Shown: positions 19,301-28,075 of the stretch, piece after piece | How the letters are laid out: the number at the start of each line of letters is the position of its first letter | Position numbering within the stretch: position 1 is the first letter of the stretch | Origin: Pseudorhizobium pelagicum | GTDB taxonomy: Bacteria > Pseudomonadota > Alphaproteobacteria > Rhizobiales > Rhizobiaceae | Assembly: GCA_000722615.1 (NCBI GenBank) | Contig: JOKI01000018.1 | Span: forward strand, 42,901-106,900 | DNA length: 64,000 nt | Reading direction: 5' to 3' | Translations under genes and position numbers: made by a program | The notes under the pieces: model-generated | Database searches by the model: none | The model's input: the letters and a program-made list of their open reading frames with translations, nothing else | Told to the model about the DNA's origin: nothing

Positions 19301-20073
19301 ACAGCGACGGCAACGCTGCAGCCAAGAGCCATTCCGATGGCGGTGTCCTGCTGGGCATTGAAGGACAGCGGGACAGTTCGCGGATGGGCATCCTTGTCGG
19401 ATATAGCCAGTTCTCGTTGAGCCCGCAGGAAGGAGACGCCGTGGCCAACAGCGATAGCTATCATCTGGGGGTGTATGGCGGGACCAATCACGGCCGCATG
19501 GCCGTGCGTTCAGGCCTGACGTTCAGCGCCCACGAAATCGACACCCATCGTTCTGTGGCATTTGCGGGCGTCTCCGACAACCTCACGGCGTCTTACAATG
19601 CCAACACGCTGCAGGCGTTTGGAGAGCTGGGCTATGCATTGCTTGCAGGCGATATCCAGCTTGAGCCTTTTATGAATCTTGCCCACGTGATGACCACAGT
19701 CGACAGTTTCAGCGAGACAGGCGGAGCTGCCAGAATATCGGCGTCCAGGTCAGTCACGCATACGACTTTCATGACTGTGGGGATGCGAGCCGAACACGAC
19801 GTGACGATGGAGACGCTGACGGTAAAACTCACGGGTTCCCTGGGGTGGCAACATGCCTGGGGTGACGTCACTCCAACCAACAGCCAAGCGTTCGACGGGT
19901 CCGGGAGCTTTGCCATTGCAGGCAACCCGGTGGCACGCGACAGCGCCCTCATCGAGGCGGGGCTGGAGCTGGAGCTGGCGCCCGACGTCATGCTTGGCGT
20001 TTCCTACACGGGCAAGGTGGCCTCGCGTGCACAGGAGCACGGCGCCCGCGCAACCTTGAATGTGAGGTTCTAG
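16354..20073 (+). CDS. Autotransporter with glycine-rich passenger (type Va secretion)
   Basis: 1239-residue autotransporter. The N-terminus has an extended signal region (LLLLSATLPLLAVPPLVIP, then LLAQQ); ATG at 16411 is another possible start. Residues of about 70-450 are extremely rich in Gly (GGGGGGG runs, GGAGG, GGNGG), like PE_PGRS or collagen-like passengers. From 450 to 950 are beta-helix repeats and the autotransporter signature GMLAPGNSPGTLTIAGDLVLNPGSRF (given here only to mark the place, about 758-783). The last 285 residues form the beta barrel (YWMSGFGARGVSDSDGN to ATLNVRF) ending in Phe, as needed for BAM insertion. Likely a surface adhesin. It is a single gene, divergent from the AraC regulator. 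Confidence 0.88.
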   Translation: MAGPQQRSLLIGLMIGWGTMDIFSEEPVLQSTGVSTVQSSQTKGLLLLSATLPLLAVPPLVIPTPLLAQQIAIGGGQGGGLVEGDLIDAGGRGGLAAGGGGSGTYGFDNGENRAGGRGGNAAATLGGVPVAGGTGADSPTNEGGSGGTEGNSGTPIADGGGGGGGAAGGLTVGARGGSGGNGNTTSASGSIILTDIAGGNGADGDASTSLGDGVSGGGGGGGGGSGLLLSAPAAVASISGADIIGGDGGSGTGLELKGSGGGGAAAMVLLNGGSVTVSSGPLGEVTSIAGGRGGDGLLGGGGGAGAFLYNGGMLSLEAGSIAGGGGGNGDGMSGAGGVGILSNLGEVRNDATITGGAGGSGRNFMQNTAGTGLVYHGDGGAGIKAWGGQIINGHSGLIAGGNGGGTDYNNTTALSGNGGAGVFFTDGQPAYLENHGTITGGTGGSWPSGQAQPGRGGAGIVGASSGGTHIVNDGAIFGALSGDGVTRANAVELFGSNNRFEVWAGADVLGDVSVATGGSDNAFVLGGASDGAFDLSRLGSTGQFSGFDTFGKTGISTWTVSGDAEPAMGWVIEEGTLQGSTTSIKGNVANAGTLIFDETVDGVFLGDLSGFNGAAGMVIKRGAGTLRLEGSSLLDWSVQDGELLVSAHSFSGDVELDGASTVLTFSDTSPGLYGGVISGNGILQFAASYPVLLTGDSSSFTGTTRLLSGTLLVGVGEPGASLGGNMEVLSGGVLVGSGTLGSGAGSRVTIGAGGMLAPGNSPGTLTIAGDLVLNPGSRFEVEVIPGTTIGDLVKVTGAATINGGTVAHVGANGAYDPSATYTILSAENGISGRFDGVTSDLAFLQPLLSYDNNAISLTLLRNDTGFATVAETANQAATAGAIEQLPATSELHRAMLQLNAVTAREALDQLSGEIHASVASTLIGNGQHLQQAANSRLRSGFTGTETVTIPVLGYVGEPYLAPISEDAAPAYWMSGFGARGVSDSDGNAAAKSHSDGGVLLGIEGQRDSSRMGILVGYSQFSLSPQEGDAVANSDSYHLGVYGGTNHGRMAVRSGLTFSAHEIDTHRSVAFAGVSDNLTASYNANTLQAFGELGYALLAGDIQLEPFMNLAHVMTTVDSFSETGGAARISASRSVTHTTFMTVGMRAEHDVTMETLTVKLTGSLGWQHAWGDVTPTNSQAFDGSGSFAIAGNPVARDSALIEAGLELELAPDVMLGVSYTGKVASRAQEHGARATLNVRF

Positions 20074-20235
20074 GATGTGCGTCAGGAGCGCCGGCACCGC
20101 AGATAGGATGCGCAGCGGACTATCGGCCGATCGTGGCCGCGATAACTCCAGATTGGCCTCGCTCTGGCATTTCCCAGATCAAGCCGGAGGAACGGGCACA
20201 CATGCCGGGCACCTCCCTCGCGGCTTGGGCCGGGA

Positions 20236-21429
20236 TCAGAAATCGCCTGCGCTTCGGTCGGTTCGTATCCAGTGGGTGTGTGAACTGGAGTAAAAGGATG
20301 GGAAAAGAGCCAGTCGCTTCAAAAACCAGAATGGCAGGGAAGACAATAGGGACAAAGGCAATAGCTTTTTCCCGTGCCGCCACCAGGCTATGGCAATAGC
20401 GGATATGAAGGCCAACAAGGAAAGAGCCGCGGCGAAAAGCAGCCATATGCTCCCGCCAGCGACGACCAGTGCGGCTGCTGCCACAAGCTGTAGGCAAAGC
20501 AGGGCAGCCAGGAGCGTGAGGGGCGGGATCAAGGCGTCGAGGAGCAGCAGGACCAATGCTGGTCGCCGATAGGAAGCGGACGAGAAAAGCCAAGAGGCGC
20601 ACGAGCGAACCAGTGCGATGCGACCTTTTTCCCAACGCTGCCGCTGCGATGCCTGCCCCTGGCTTGAAAGAGGAAAGCAGCTGGTAATGAGGGCGGCGTG
20701 ACAATAGGAGACGCTCGATCCCGATTGCGCCAGATCGAGCCCAAGCTTCATGTCCTCGACCAGATGCCCGTGCGAAAGGTCCGCGCTGGCGATTGCAGGC
20801 CATGGAAAAGCCATTCCGGAGCCCGTCAGCTGGCAGGGCAAGCCCAGCGACCTCAAACCTTGCGGCCGGATGCTGTTCTTGATCAGGAAGGCGAATGCCG
20901 CAATCGCGAATCTATCTGATGCTTGCTCAGGCGCAAGCATCAGATAGCGGGCCTGGATCGGCCGCTGTTCCTGCTCGACGGCCTCTGCCAGATAGGCGAT
21001 GGCCCCAGGGGCAACGCTGCAGTCGGCATCGATCACAATGAGCGTCCGCGGAGGTGCTGCTGCCAGATGGGCGATTCCGGCGGCCAGGGCATAACCCTTG
21101 CCGAGGCGATGGGGATCGCGTCGCACCAGGACTTCGGCCCCTCCCTGGCGCGCGCGTTGTGCCGTAAGATCATTGCAGTTGTCGGCCACCACCAGCAGGC
21201 GGTCGGCGGGCGTCAGTTGCTGTCGAAGGCTGACTAAAGTCGAGCCGATTGTCTCCTCCTCGTTATGGGCGGGAATCAAGACAGCGAGTGGATCGGATCG
21301 ACGCGCCGGCGGCGCCTTCGCCACGGGCGCCCGCAATCCCAATGCGCATTGCAGACAGAAAAACACGGTCGCTGCCGCGAGAGGGATCATCGCCACACCC
21401 GCGCCAGCCGTCAAAGCGTCCTGAAACAC
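20236..21429 (-). CDS. Membrane glycosyltransferase family 2 with QxxRW motif
   Basis: Roughly 397-residue GT2 enzyme of the processive/NodC-like group. A hydrophobic N-terminal segment (VAMIPLAAATVFFCLQ) is followed by the catalytic domain from LAVLIPAHNEEETIG, with VVADNCNDLT, VIDADCSVAPGA, a third Asp in HGHLVEDMKLGLDL and the acceptor-site QRQRW. Hydrophobic segments near the C-terminus (LLLLDALIPPLTLLAALLCL and following) anchor it. Start: GTG at 21429 with AGGGAG upstream is chosen; GTG at 21456 is also open. QxxRW is typical of enzymes making beta-linked chains, but single-sugar transfer is possible. It is divergent from the WecG-like gene. Confidence 0.82.
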   Translation of the reverse strand: MFQDALTAGAGVAMIPLAAATVFFCLQCALGLRAPVAKAPPARRSDPLAVLIPAHNEEETIGSTLVSLRQQLTPADRLLVVADNCNDLTAQRARQGGAEVLVRRDPHRLGKGYALAAGIAHLAAAPPRTLIVIDADCSVAPGAIAYLAEAVEQEQRPIQARYLMLAPEQASDRFAIAAFAFLIKNSIRPQGLRSLGLPCQLTGSGMAFPWPAIASADLSHGHLVEDMKLGLDLAQSGSSVSYCHAALITSCFPLSSQGQASQRQRWEKGRIALVRSCASWLFSSASYRRPALVLLLLDALIPPLTLLAALLCLQLVAAAALVVAGGSIWLLFAAALSLLAFISAIAIAWWRHGKKLLPLSLLSSLPFWFLKRLALFPSFYSSSHTHWIRTDRSAGDF

Positions 21430-21703
21430 TGTCGTCTCCCTGCCCAATCTGCCCACAGCAAGACTAGTGGAAGACGCATCGATTGCGTCTCTACGGCTCT
21501 ACGACCTTTGCATGAAATCGACGTCATCCTTTCGATCCCCACAAGTGCCAAGGACAAGACCCTCCTCCCATTTGCTGCTGTCTGGGTGAATTGAGCCCGC
21601 TGTCGCCGGGTGTAAAAATATTCAGGAAATCAGGAGGTTGGAAGCGCTGCGCAAAGCAGGACGTCAATCGACGCCTGTCGCGCCGGGCATGGAGGAAAAG
21701 GTC

Positions 21704-22495
21704 ATGGTCGCGATTGAAATGCCGATCTCCGCTGCAAGCGTGGCGGTCAAACCTCGGCGCATGTTCCTCGGCGCGCCCTTCGACCTGAAGTCGCAATCGA
21801 CAGTGCTCGCCATGCTACGCGACAGTGCGCCAGTGGCGTCCTTTCGCTATATCGTCACGCCAAACGTCGACTACGTTGTGAGACTGAAGAGCGACGAGGT
21901 CTTGCAGCAATGCGTGCGCGATGCCTGGCTCAGCGTCTGTGATAGCAGGCCCATATGCGCGCTTGCCCGACTTCTTTCATTCAAGCTGCCGCTCGTCACC
22001 GGTTCTGATCTGACCCAGGCGTTGTTTCGCCAAGTGATCGGCAAGGGCGACAGGATCTGCATGATCGCCCCCAATCACGATGTGGTGGCGCGGCTGCGCG
22101 CATCCTACCCCGACGTGGATTTCCGTGCTCTCGTTCCACCGATGGGCGTGCTCGACGACACGCAGGCCATGCAGGATTGTGTAGACTTCGTGGTGCAGGC
22201 ACAGGCGCGTTTCGTGTTCCTGGCCATTGGCTCGCCGCAGTCCGACATCCTCGCCCACCGTCTGTTGCGTCATCCGCACGCGCGCGGCATCGGCTTGTGC
22301 GTTGGCGCATCCCTGGAGTTCCTGGTGGGGACAAAGCGGCGCGCACCACGATGGATGCGCAGCCTTGGGCTGGAATGGCTGCATCGAATGCTGAGCGATC
22401 CACGCCGGCTATGGCGACGGTACTGCTATGGTGTCGTGCCGCTGCTGGCATTGTTCTCGCGCGAAATCGCCCAGCGTGCGCACCATGCTCGTTGA
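21704..22495 (+). CDS. WecG/TagA/CpsF family (GT26) glycosyltransferase
   Basis: 263-residue GT26 enzyme; family members add ManNAc(A) or glucose to a lipid-linked intermediate. The start has GGAGG with ideal spacing and is preferred to an upstream ATG at 21638. Family landmarks: FLGAPFDL at the N-terminus, RYIVTPNVDYVVRL with the conserved TPN-type loop, GSDLTQALFRQ, LAIGSPQSDILAHR near 185, and GLCVGASLEFLVGTKRRAPRWMR near 205, followed by GLEWLHRMLSDPRRLWRRY, which is the family's C-terminal signature. It converges on and overlaps the phosphopantetheinyl transferase gene by 87 bp on opposite strands. Confidence 0.88.
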   Translation: MVAIEMPISAASVAVKPRRMFLGAPFDLKSQSTVLAMLRDSAPVASFRYIVTPNVDYVVRLKSDEVLQQCVRDAWLSVCDSRPICALARLLSFKLPLVTGSDLTQALFRQVIGKGDRICMIAPNHDVVARLRASYPDVDFRALVPPMGVLDDTQAMQDCVDFVVQAQARFVFLAIGSPQSDILAHRLLRHPHARGIGLCVGASLEFLVGTKRRAPRWMRSLGLEWLHRMLSDPRRLWRRYCYGVVPLLALFSREIAQRAHHAR

Positions 22496-23158
22496 GCCGA
22501 TCGCAGGCAGCGTCATCGCCGTGACGACGTGTCCCTCCGCCAAGGCAATCTTGCCGCCGAGGTAGTCGCCGGCGCGAAACGGGGCGACGTTTTCGTTGAA
22601 GCGTCCCGCAAACCATCCGTCCTCAAGTGCGAGTGTGACGGTCAGGGCCTCAAAACCGAACATTCTGTGACTGATGGGAAACTGGCATTTGAAGATGCAT
22701 TCCTTGGCACTGAAGAGAGCGGTGAGGACGGTCGTCCGCCTGGCCTGTGGCTGCAGCGACAGCCACAACTGTTCCTCTCTGTCCAGTATCTCCTGTGCCA
22801 GATCCGGACTGACGGCATCACTGCGCTCGATGTCGACGCCGATCGCGGCAACGGCGCCACTCCTGGCAGCTACGGCCGCAACGCATTTTTCCGGACTGTG
22901 ACTGATGCAGCCGATGTAGCCGTTCGGCCACACCGGGGTACGATCATCGCTTGCGGGTATGGCGACGGACGGCTGCCCAAGCCTGGCAAGGGCGCGGCGG
23001 GCGCAGGTGCGACCGGCTGCAAACTCGCGCCACCGGCGCGCATATGCCCCTTTCAAGGAGGCCCGTTCTGCAGCAAACAATGGCTGCATCGGTGCCGAAA
23101 GCTCCACCTGTGCGATTGCCACCGAGCCCGGCAACAGGCCATGCAGCAGCATGCTCAC
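22409..23158 (-). CDS. 4'-phosphopantetheinyl transferase (Sfp/EntD type)
   Basis: 249-residue enzyme that moves phosphopantetheine from CoA to carrier-protein serines. EntD-like features: RWREFAAGRTCARRALARLG near 43, PVWPNGYIGCISHSPEKC near 75, the Mg-binding AIGVDIER near 105, and the catalytic FSAKECIFKCQFP near 150. Its ATG overlaps the stop of the NRPS gene by 4 bp (ATGA), so it is made together with its main client. Probable targets are the PCP of the NRPS, the ACP of the PKS and perhaps the free ACP of the ligase operon. The 3' end overlaps the convergent GT26 gene. Confidence 0.92.
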   Translation of the reverse strand: MSMLLHGLLPGSVAIAQVELSAPMQPLFAAERASLKGAYARRWREFAAGRTCARRALARLGQPSVAIPASDDRTPVWPNGYIGCISHSPEKCVAAVAARSGAVAAIGVDIERSDAVSPDLAQEILDREEQLWLSLQPQARRTTVLTALFSAKECIFKCQFPISHRMFGFEALTVTLALEDGWFAGRFNENVAPFRAGDYLGGKIALAEGHVVTAMTLPAIGSTSMVRTLGDFAREQCQQRHDTIAVPSP

Positions 23159-26100
23159 ACCAGGGCATCCGCGCGGGTCGTCCGCGCTTGGCGTTGCTGA
23201 AGTGCCTGCCGCCGCAACGCTGCTCGGTCGGCCGCTTTGTCGAGGCTTTCGTGTGCGGTGTCTTGCCCGCCGATGTGGGCAGCAAGTGTTGCCACGGTTG
23301 GAAAGCGGAACAGGTCGGTGATCGTCAAGCCGGGCGCAAACGAGGCCTTCAGCTCACGATGCATCTGGACGGCAAGCAGCGAATGGCCGCCAAGGGAGAA
23401 GAAATTCTCCGTTCGGCCGACACGCTCGCATCCCAATGTGCGGGCGAAGACGGCACTCAAAACCTGCTCGATGTCGCCGACGGGACCAACGAAGGCCGGG
23501 CTCTTCGACGGACTTCGGCTTGGGTGAGGCGTCGGGAGACGGTTGCGATCGACCTTCGCGTTGGGGGTCAGCGGGAAAGCGGCAAGCTGGACGATGTCGG
23601 CCGGAACCATGGCATCAGGCAGCGATTGCTGAAGATGTTGCCGCAACGCATCGTCACACACGGCCTTGCCATCGGTTCGGATGTAGGCAACCAGCCTGGC
23701 CTCCGCCGCGTGATCCTTTCGGGCAACGACCACAGCTTCCGCAACGCCGGGGAACTCCGCGATACAGGTTTCGATCTCACCAAGCTCAATCCGATGGCCG
23801 CGAATCTTGACCTGCTGGTCGTTGCGGCCGAGAAAGTGGAGCAGGCCGGTCTCGTCGAAGCGAACAAGATCTCCCGTACGGTAGATGCGACCTGGCGCGA
23901 ACGGATTATCCAAAAAGCGGGCCTGGGTAAGATCCGGGCGGTTGAGGTAACCGCGCGCGACGCCATCGCCGCCAATGAAAAGTTCGCCGGCGTCGCCGGT
24001 CGGCACGGGCCGAAGCTCACCGTCGAGAACGTATAGTTGAGTATTGGCAATCGCTCGTCCAATCGGCACCACGCCGGTTGCCGGTACGGCTTCGCCTGAC
24101 GACGACCAGATGGTGGTTTCGGTCGGCCCATACATGTTTTCGATCGTTGCCGCCGTCGTCCGCTTCAATGCGGCCACCAGCGCACCAGGCAAGGCCTCGC
24201 CACCCAGCAGGATATGGCGGATCTGTCGAAGGGCGGCGCGGTCCTCCTCGGACATCATGAAGGCGCGCATCATCGATGGGGTCGACTGGAGGTGCGTTAC
24301 CTGGTGGCGGACCACCTCGTCGGCGAAACGGTCTCCGTGGCCGGAGCCTGCGATGTCGCGCGTGCGTTTGACAACTGTGGCCAAGGGGACCAGCCCGTCG
24401 AGAACCACAGCCTCAGGAAGGCCCCAATCGATCAGGCAGGCGATCTCGTCAACCCCCGCCGCCCTGACCTGTGTCAGCCGCTCGAGAGCGTCGGACACGG
24501 TTCCAAACAGGCCGCTGTCGTCAAAATAGCGCTGGAAGGCAAAATCAAGAATGGCGTCCATCTCATCGGCTGCCAGCTTGCTCAGATCCAGGTCGACAGC
24601 CTCATGCGTCCCGACAGGCTTGCGGAAAGCCGGGAAGGCCCAGGCGTACTGCTTGATGAGGGCCGCGGCGCTCTGCAAATAGGCCTTCAGCGGACCCCGC
24701 GCCTGTTCGCGCACGAGGTCGCGATCCTCACCGATCAGGGTGTGCAGCATCAGCGTCACCTTGAACTTCGAAGGATCTTTCCCACTATTTTCAAGCTCCT
24801 GACGATAGATCTTAATCTTCTCGGCGAGCTCCTCGATGGACTGGCCCAGCAGATGGGTCAGCACATGGGCGCCGGCGCTGGCCGCGTCACGGTAGCTTTG
24901 CGGGTTTCCCGCTGTTGTCAGCCACACCGGCAGGTCTTTCTGCACAGGCCGCGGCTGTGTGACCACATCAACTGGCTTGCCGCCCCCCATATCGAAGGCG
25001 ACGCTTTCGCCCCGCCACAATTGCCGGACCAGGTCCATATCTCTGCGCAGGCTTTCCTTGTTGTTGGGCGGTGCGTTTTGCGGCCGCAGCACAAAATCCT
25101 CAGGCATCCAGCCCGATGCGAACGCAAGTCCCACTCTGCCATTGCTCAGATTGTCGACCATGGCCCATTCTTCGACGACCCGGATGGGATGATGAAGCGG
25201 CAGCACGCAGCTGCCGGCTCTGATCGAAACGTTCGTCGTGACAGCCGCCACGGCCGCACCGCTGACCGATGGGTTCGGAAAAGGTCCGCCGAAGGCGTGA
25301 AAATGCCGTTCCGGCGTCCACACCGCATCAAAGCCATTGGCGTCTGCGAACTTGGCGCCTTCGATGAGCAGCCGGTACTTGTCCGATCCGGCCGCGGCGT
25401 CGTTGCCCCAGTAGAAAAGGCCGAAGGACAGCGCCTGCTGCGTCTGGCTGGCGTCTGCTGCGCGCACGCTCGCCCTGGCCCGAGCGATCTCCGGCGTATG
25501 CAGGACCACCTTGAAGCCGCGCGAGAGTGTCCAAAACAGCTCAAGGACCGAGATATCGAAGGAGAGGCTCGTGACCGCCAGCCACACGTTCTGGCGATCC
25601 GGCAAAACCGCCACGCGCTCGTCCATTCCGGCAAAGAAATTCACTACATTGCGGTGCTCGACCATGACGCCCTTCGGCTTGCCGGTGGAGCCGGATGTGT
25701 AGATCACATAAGCTAGATTTTCGGGCGCCGCCCGCTTGCGCCCGGGGGGCACCGATGCAGTGCTTGATGCCACGTCGTCGAGAACAAGCACATCGGCACC
25801 CGACAAGACGGCCGAAGATGCCAGCTCCCGATTGGAGATGACCAGTCCGGCCTTGCTGTCGTCGATCATGAAGGCGAGGCGGTCCTGCGGGAAATCCGGG
25901 TCCAGCGGCAGGTAAGCTCCGCCGGCCTTCCAGATGGCCAGCGCCGCCACCACCAGATCCACCGACCGCTTAAGGTGAAGGCCGACAATGGTTTCGGCCC
26001 CCACGCCGCGTGCTATGAGTTCAGCGGCCAAGGCCTCTGCCCGCTCATCCAGCGCCCGGTAGGAGAGGCTTTCGCCGGCACTGTAGACGGCTTCTGCATC

Positions 26101-27786
26101 TGCAGTGGCAACGGCTTGGCGTTCAATCAGGTGATGGACGCAGGCATCCGAGGGATAATCTTTGGCGGTCTTGTTCCATGTGTATAGCAGCGTGTTGCGT
26201 TCCTTGTCGCTCATCATCGGAAGATCGGCCAGGCTGCGCTGAGTGTCGGAAAAAGCCGCAGCGAAGTGCTCGAGGCGTCGCACGATGGCGCGGGCGCGAT
26301 GATCCTCGAGCCGGTTTCGGTCGTAGACGAACTCGCAGTTGCTCGCGCCAATCCGGAAGGTGACGACACAGCCTGCAAGCGGTTGCGCCAAGGGCGGAAT
26401 CCGGGCATCGACGATACCAAAGCTGAGAGGCGTCGAGGCAATTCCGGGATAACGATCTGGCACGTCTTCAAGATAGGTCAGGCGCCGGTCGAGCGTGCGC
26501 AATTGTCTTTCCGTGGCATCAATCACCTGCTGCGGGGTGGCAGCAGCGCTGAGACTAACGCGCAGCGGCACTGACGGCGAAAAATAGCCTGGCCAGACTG
26601 CGGAGAGATGGGACAGTCTGTCGTGGCTGAAGGCCAGATCAAACTCCGCCTGATCTGCCAGACGTCCGACAAAGGCACAGATCAGGGCGATGCGATGGTT
26701 GCGGGCCAAGCCATCGCAAGCAGTCAACGGCAAGATGCCCAGAGCCGGCTCCTCTCCCGGATCGAACGCCACCGTTTCCGGCAGACCGGCATCGATTCTG
26801 TGCCGTAGCGCGGAAACGAAACCCGCTTCGTGAGGTGCGAGCGCCGCAACGGCATCGGTCAGTGCTTCGGATTGCTGTGCTGTCCAGAACGGCAGCCGTT
26901 CGCCGGCCTGGACGGCGGCGGCAAGCGGTACGCGGTCACCGCCGGCCCGCCGCTGCGCCGACACCGTGACGCAGCGATCTGCCGTCGCGATGGTGACGCG
27001 ATCACCGAAGACCGAAAGGATGGTCCCCGGCTCTGCCTCGGCCGGCTGGTCGGTGACGGTCAATGCGCTCACCTGATAGAGCCCTGAGGAATGGCGGATC
27101 TTTGGCGTCAGCAACGGGTTCACGTAACCATGGCCAAACTCAAGCCCCCTCACCATCTGGTCCAGCGTGGCGGCGGTTTGGCCGAAATCGAGCGTGCCTG
27201 CTGCCGGCGGCCGGCTGCTGCGCCGGTACGTGCGCTTGGGCACTGCTGCCTCGGTCTCGGCGCGCAGATCGCCCCCCTCGATCCTGTCGAGAAGCTCGCC
27301 GAAGCTCTCGATTCCGGCAGCAAAGCATTTGCTGTTGAGGGTAAGGGCCGAGTCATCGGAGGCAATGTCAAAGGACCGGCGCAGCAGGATGGGTCCCTGG
27401 TCGACCTCAGCGGTCATCGCATGCCATGTGACGCCGTGGATGCGCCGTCCTTCGATGATGGCCCAGGCCGGCGTATTGAGGCCGGCCAGGTCGGGCAGCA
27501 GGGCATCGTGAAAGTTGATTGCGCCCTTGCTTGCCCGCGCCAGAACCGTCGCGGGCAGGAGTTTCAGGTTTGCGATGCTAAGCAGCCAGTCGAACGGCAG
27601 CTCCTTCAGCGCCGCCTCCAGCCCTTCGAAGGGCCCGGTGGGGAGGGCGTGAGATGTCGCCCAGGTTGCGATCTGCGGATTGTCCGTCACCACGAGGCCG
27701 ATGGCATGTCCTCGGTCCAGAAGTCGCTCGCCACAGTCGGCCAGCAACAGCCCGTCTCCTATCAGCACGGCGGAAAAATTGCCCAT
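23155..27786 (-). CDS. NRPS: formyltransferase - partial C - A with inserted luciferase-like monooxygenase - PCP
   Basis: 1543-residue single-module synthetase. Domains in order: a methionyl-tRNA-formyltransferase-like domain (1-290; NFHDALLP with Asn91/His93 and Asp129 in AEVDQG), expected to use N10-formyl-THF; a condensation-like remnant (about 300-500) without HHxxxDG; the first part of an adenylation domain (from about 520; IYTSGSTGKPKG, LSFDISVLELFW); an inserted LLM flavin monooxygenase (about 784-1148; FGLFYWGNDAA, VWTPERHFHAFGG, ASGWMPEDF); the rest of the A domain (MYGPTETTIWSS, RTGDLVRF, NAKVDR); and a PCP (GGHSLLAV, Ser1469). My hand-aligned specificity positions read D-I-L-Q-L-G-M-I-W, close to glycine codes. 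Start at 27786 has GGGGATCACC upstream. The stop overlaps the PPTase start. Confidence 0.92.
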   Translation of the reverse strand: MGNFSAVLIGDGLLLADCGERLLDRGHAIGLVVTDNPQIATWATSHALPTGPFEGLEAALKELPFDWLLSIANLKLLPATVLARASKGAINFHDALLPDLAGLNTPAWAIIEGRRIHGVTWHAMTAEVDQGPILLRRSFDIASDDSALTLNSKCFAAGIESFGELLDRIEGGDLRAETEAAVPKRTYRRSSRPPAAGTLDFGQTAATLDQMVRGLEFGHGYVNPLLTPKIRHSSGLYQVSALTVTDQPAEAEPGTILSVFGDRVTIATADRCVTVSAQRRAGGDRVPLAAAVQAGERLPFWTAQQSEALTDAVAALAPHEAGFVSALRHRIDAGLPETVAFDPGEEPALGILPLTACDGLARNHRIALICAFVGRLADQAEFDLAFSHDRLSHLSAVWPGYFSPSVPLRVSLSAAATPQQVIDATERQLRTLDRRLTYLEDVPDRYPGIASTPLSFGIVDARIPPLAQPLAGCVVTFRIGASNCEFVYDRNRLEDHRARAIVRRLEHFAAAFSDTQRSLADLPMMSDKERNTLLYTWNKTAKDYPSDACVHHLIERQAVATADAEAVYSAGESLSYRALDERAEALAAELIARGVGAETIVGLHLKRSVDLVVAALAIWKAGGAYLPLDPDFPQDRLAFMIDDSKAGLVISNRELASSAVLSGADVLVLDDVASSTASVPPGRKRAAPENLAYVIYTSGSTGKPKGVMVEHRNVVNFFAGMDERVAVLPDRQNVWLAVTSLSFDISVLELFWTLSRGFKVVLHTPEIARARASVRAADASQTQQALSFGLFYWGNDAAAGSDKYRLLIEGAKFADANGFDAVWTPERHFHAFGGPFPNPSVSGAAVAAVTTNVSIRAGSCVLPLHHPIRVVEEWAMVDNLSNGRVGLAFASGWMPEDFVLRPQNAPPNNKESLRRDMDLVRQLWRGESVAFDMGGGKPVDVVTQPRPVQKDLPVWLTTAGNPQSYRDAASAGAHVLTHLLGQSIEELAEKIKIYRQELENSGKDPSKFKVTLMLHTLIGEDRDLVREQARGPLKAYLQSAAALIKQYAWAFPAFRKPVGTHEAVDLDLSKLAADEMDAILDFAFQRYFDDSGLFGTVSDALERLTQVRAAGVDEIACLIDWGLPEAVVLDGLVPLATVVKRTRDIAGSGHGDRFADEVVRHQVTHLQSTPSMMRAFMMSEEDRAALRQIRHILLGGEALPGALVAALKRTTAATIENMYGPTETTIWSSSGEAVPATGVVPIGRAIANTQLYVLDGELRPVPTGDAGELFIGGDGVARGYLNRPDLTQARFLDNPFAPGRIYRTGDLVRFDETGLLHFLGRNDQQVKIRGHRIELGEIETCIAEFPGVAEAVVVARKDHAAEARLVAYIRTDGKAVCDDALRQHLQQSLPDAMVPADIVQLAAFPLTPNAKVDRNRLPTPHPSRSPSKSPAFVGPVGDIEQVLSAVFARTLGCERVGRTENFFSLGGHSLLAVQMHRELKASFAPGLTITDLFRFPTVATLAAHIGGQDTAHESLDKAADRAALRRQALQQRQARTTRADALV

Positions 27787-28075
27787 GGTGATCCCCTTTT
27801 GCCCCTCTTGCACCAAACAGATACAAGCCACGCGGGCAGCAAAGATCAACATGCACACATGTAGTCATGCGGTGGAGGCCGGTTCCCCCGAGACGCACCA
27901 AGATGTGGCTTCGCCCCCTTCCTTCGGGTGATAGGGGCTCCGAAAGGCGTAATTGCGCCAGCGTGGGCGCTGACGACAAATGAGCTGGGGTTACTGCGCG
28001 CCCGCGGCGGCCTGCGCACAGATCATGTCGCTGGCTGCCATCACAGGCGGAGTGTGCAAATTTGGGGGAATGGGA
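27787..28075. promoter_or_regulatory. Divergent NRPS/PKS intergenic region
   Basis: 289 bp between the two outward-facing megasynthase genes, which must hold both promoters. I looked for a TGA-N9-TCA iron-responsive box and found none, which argues against simple RirA-type iron control. No clear sigma-70 hexamers were recognised. Confidence 0.4.
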
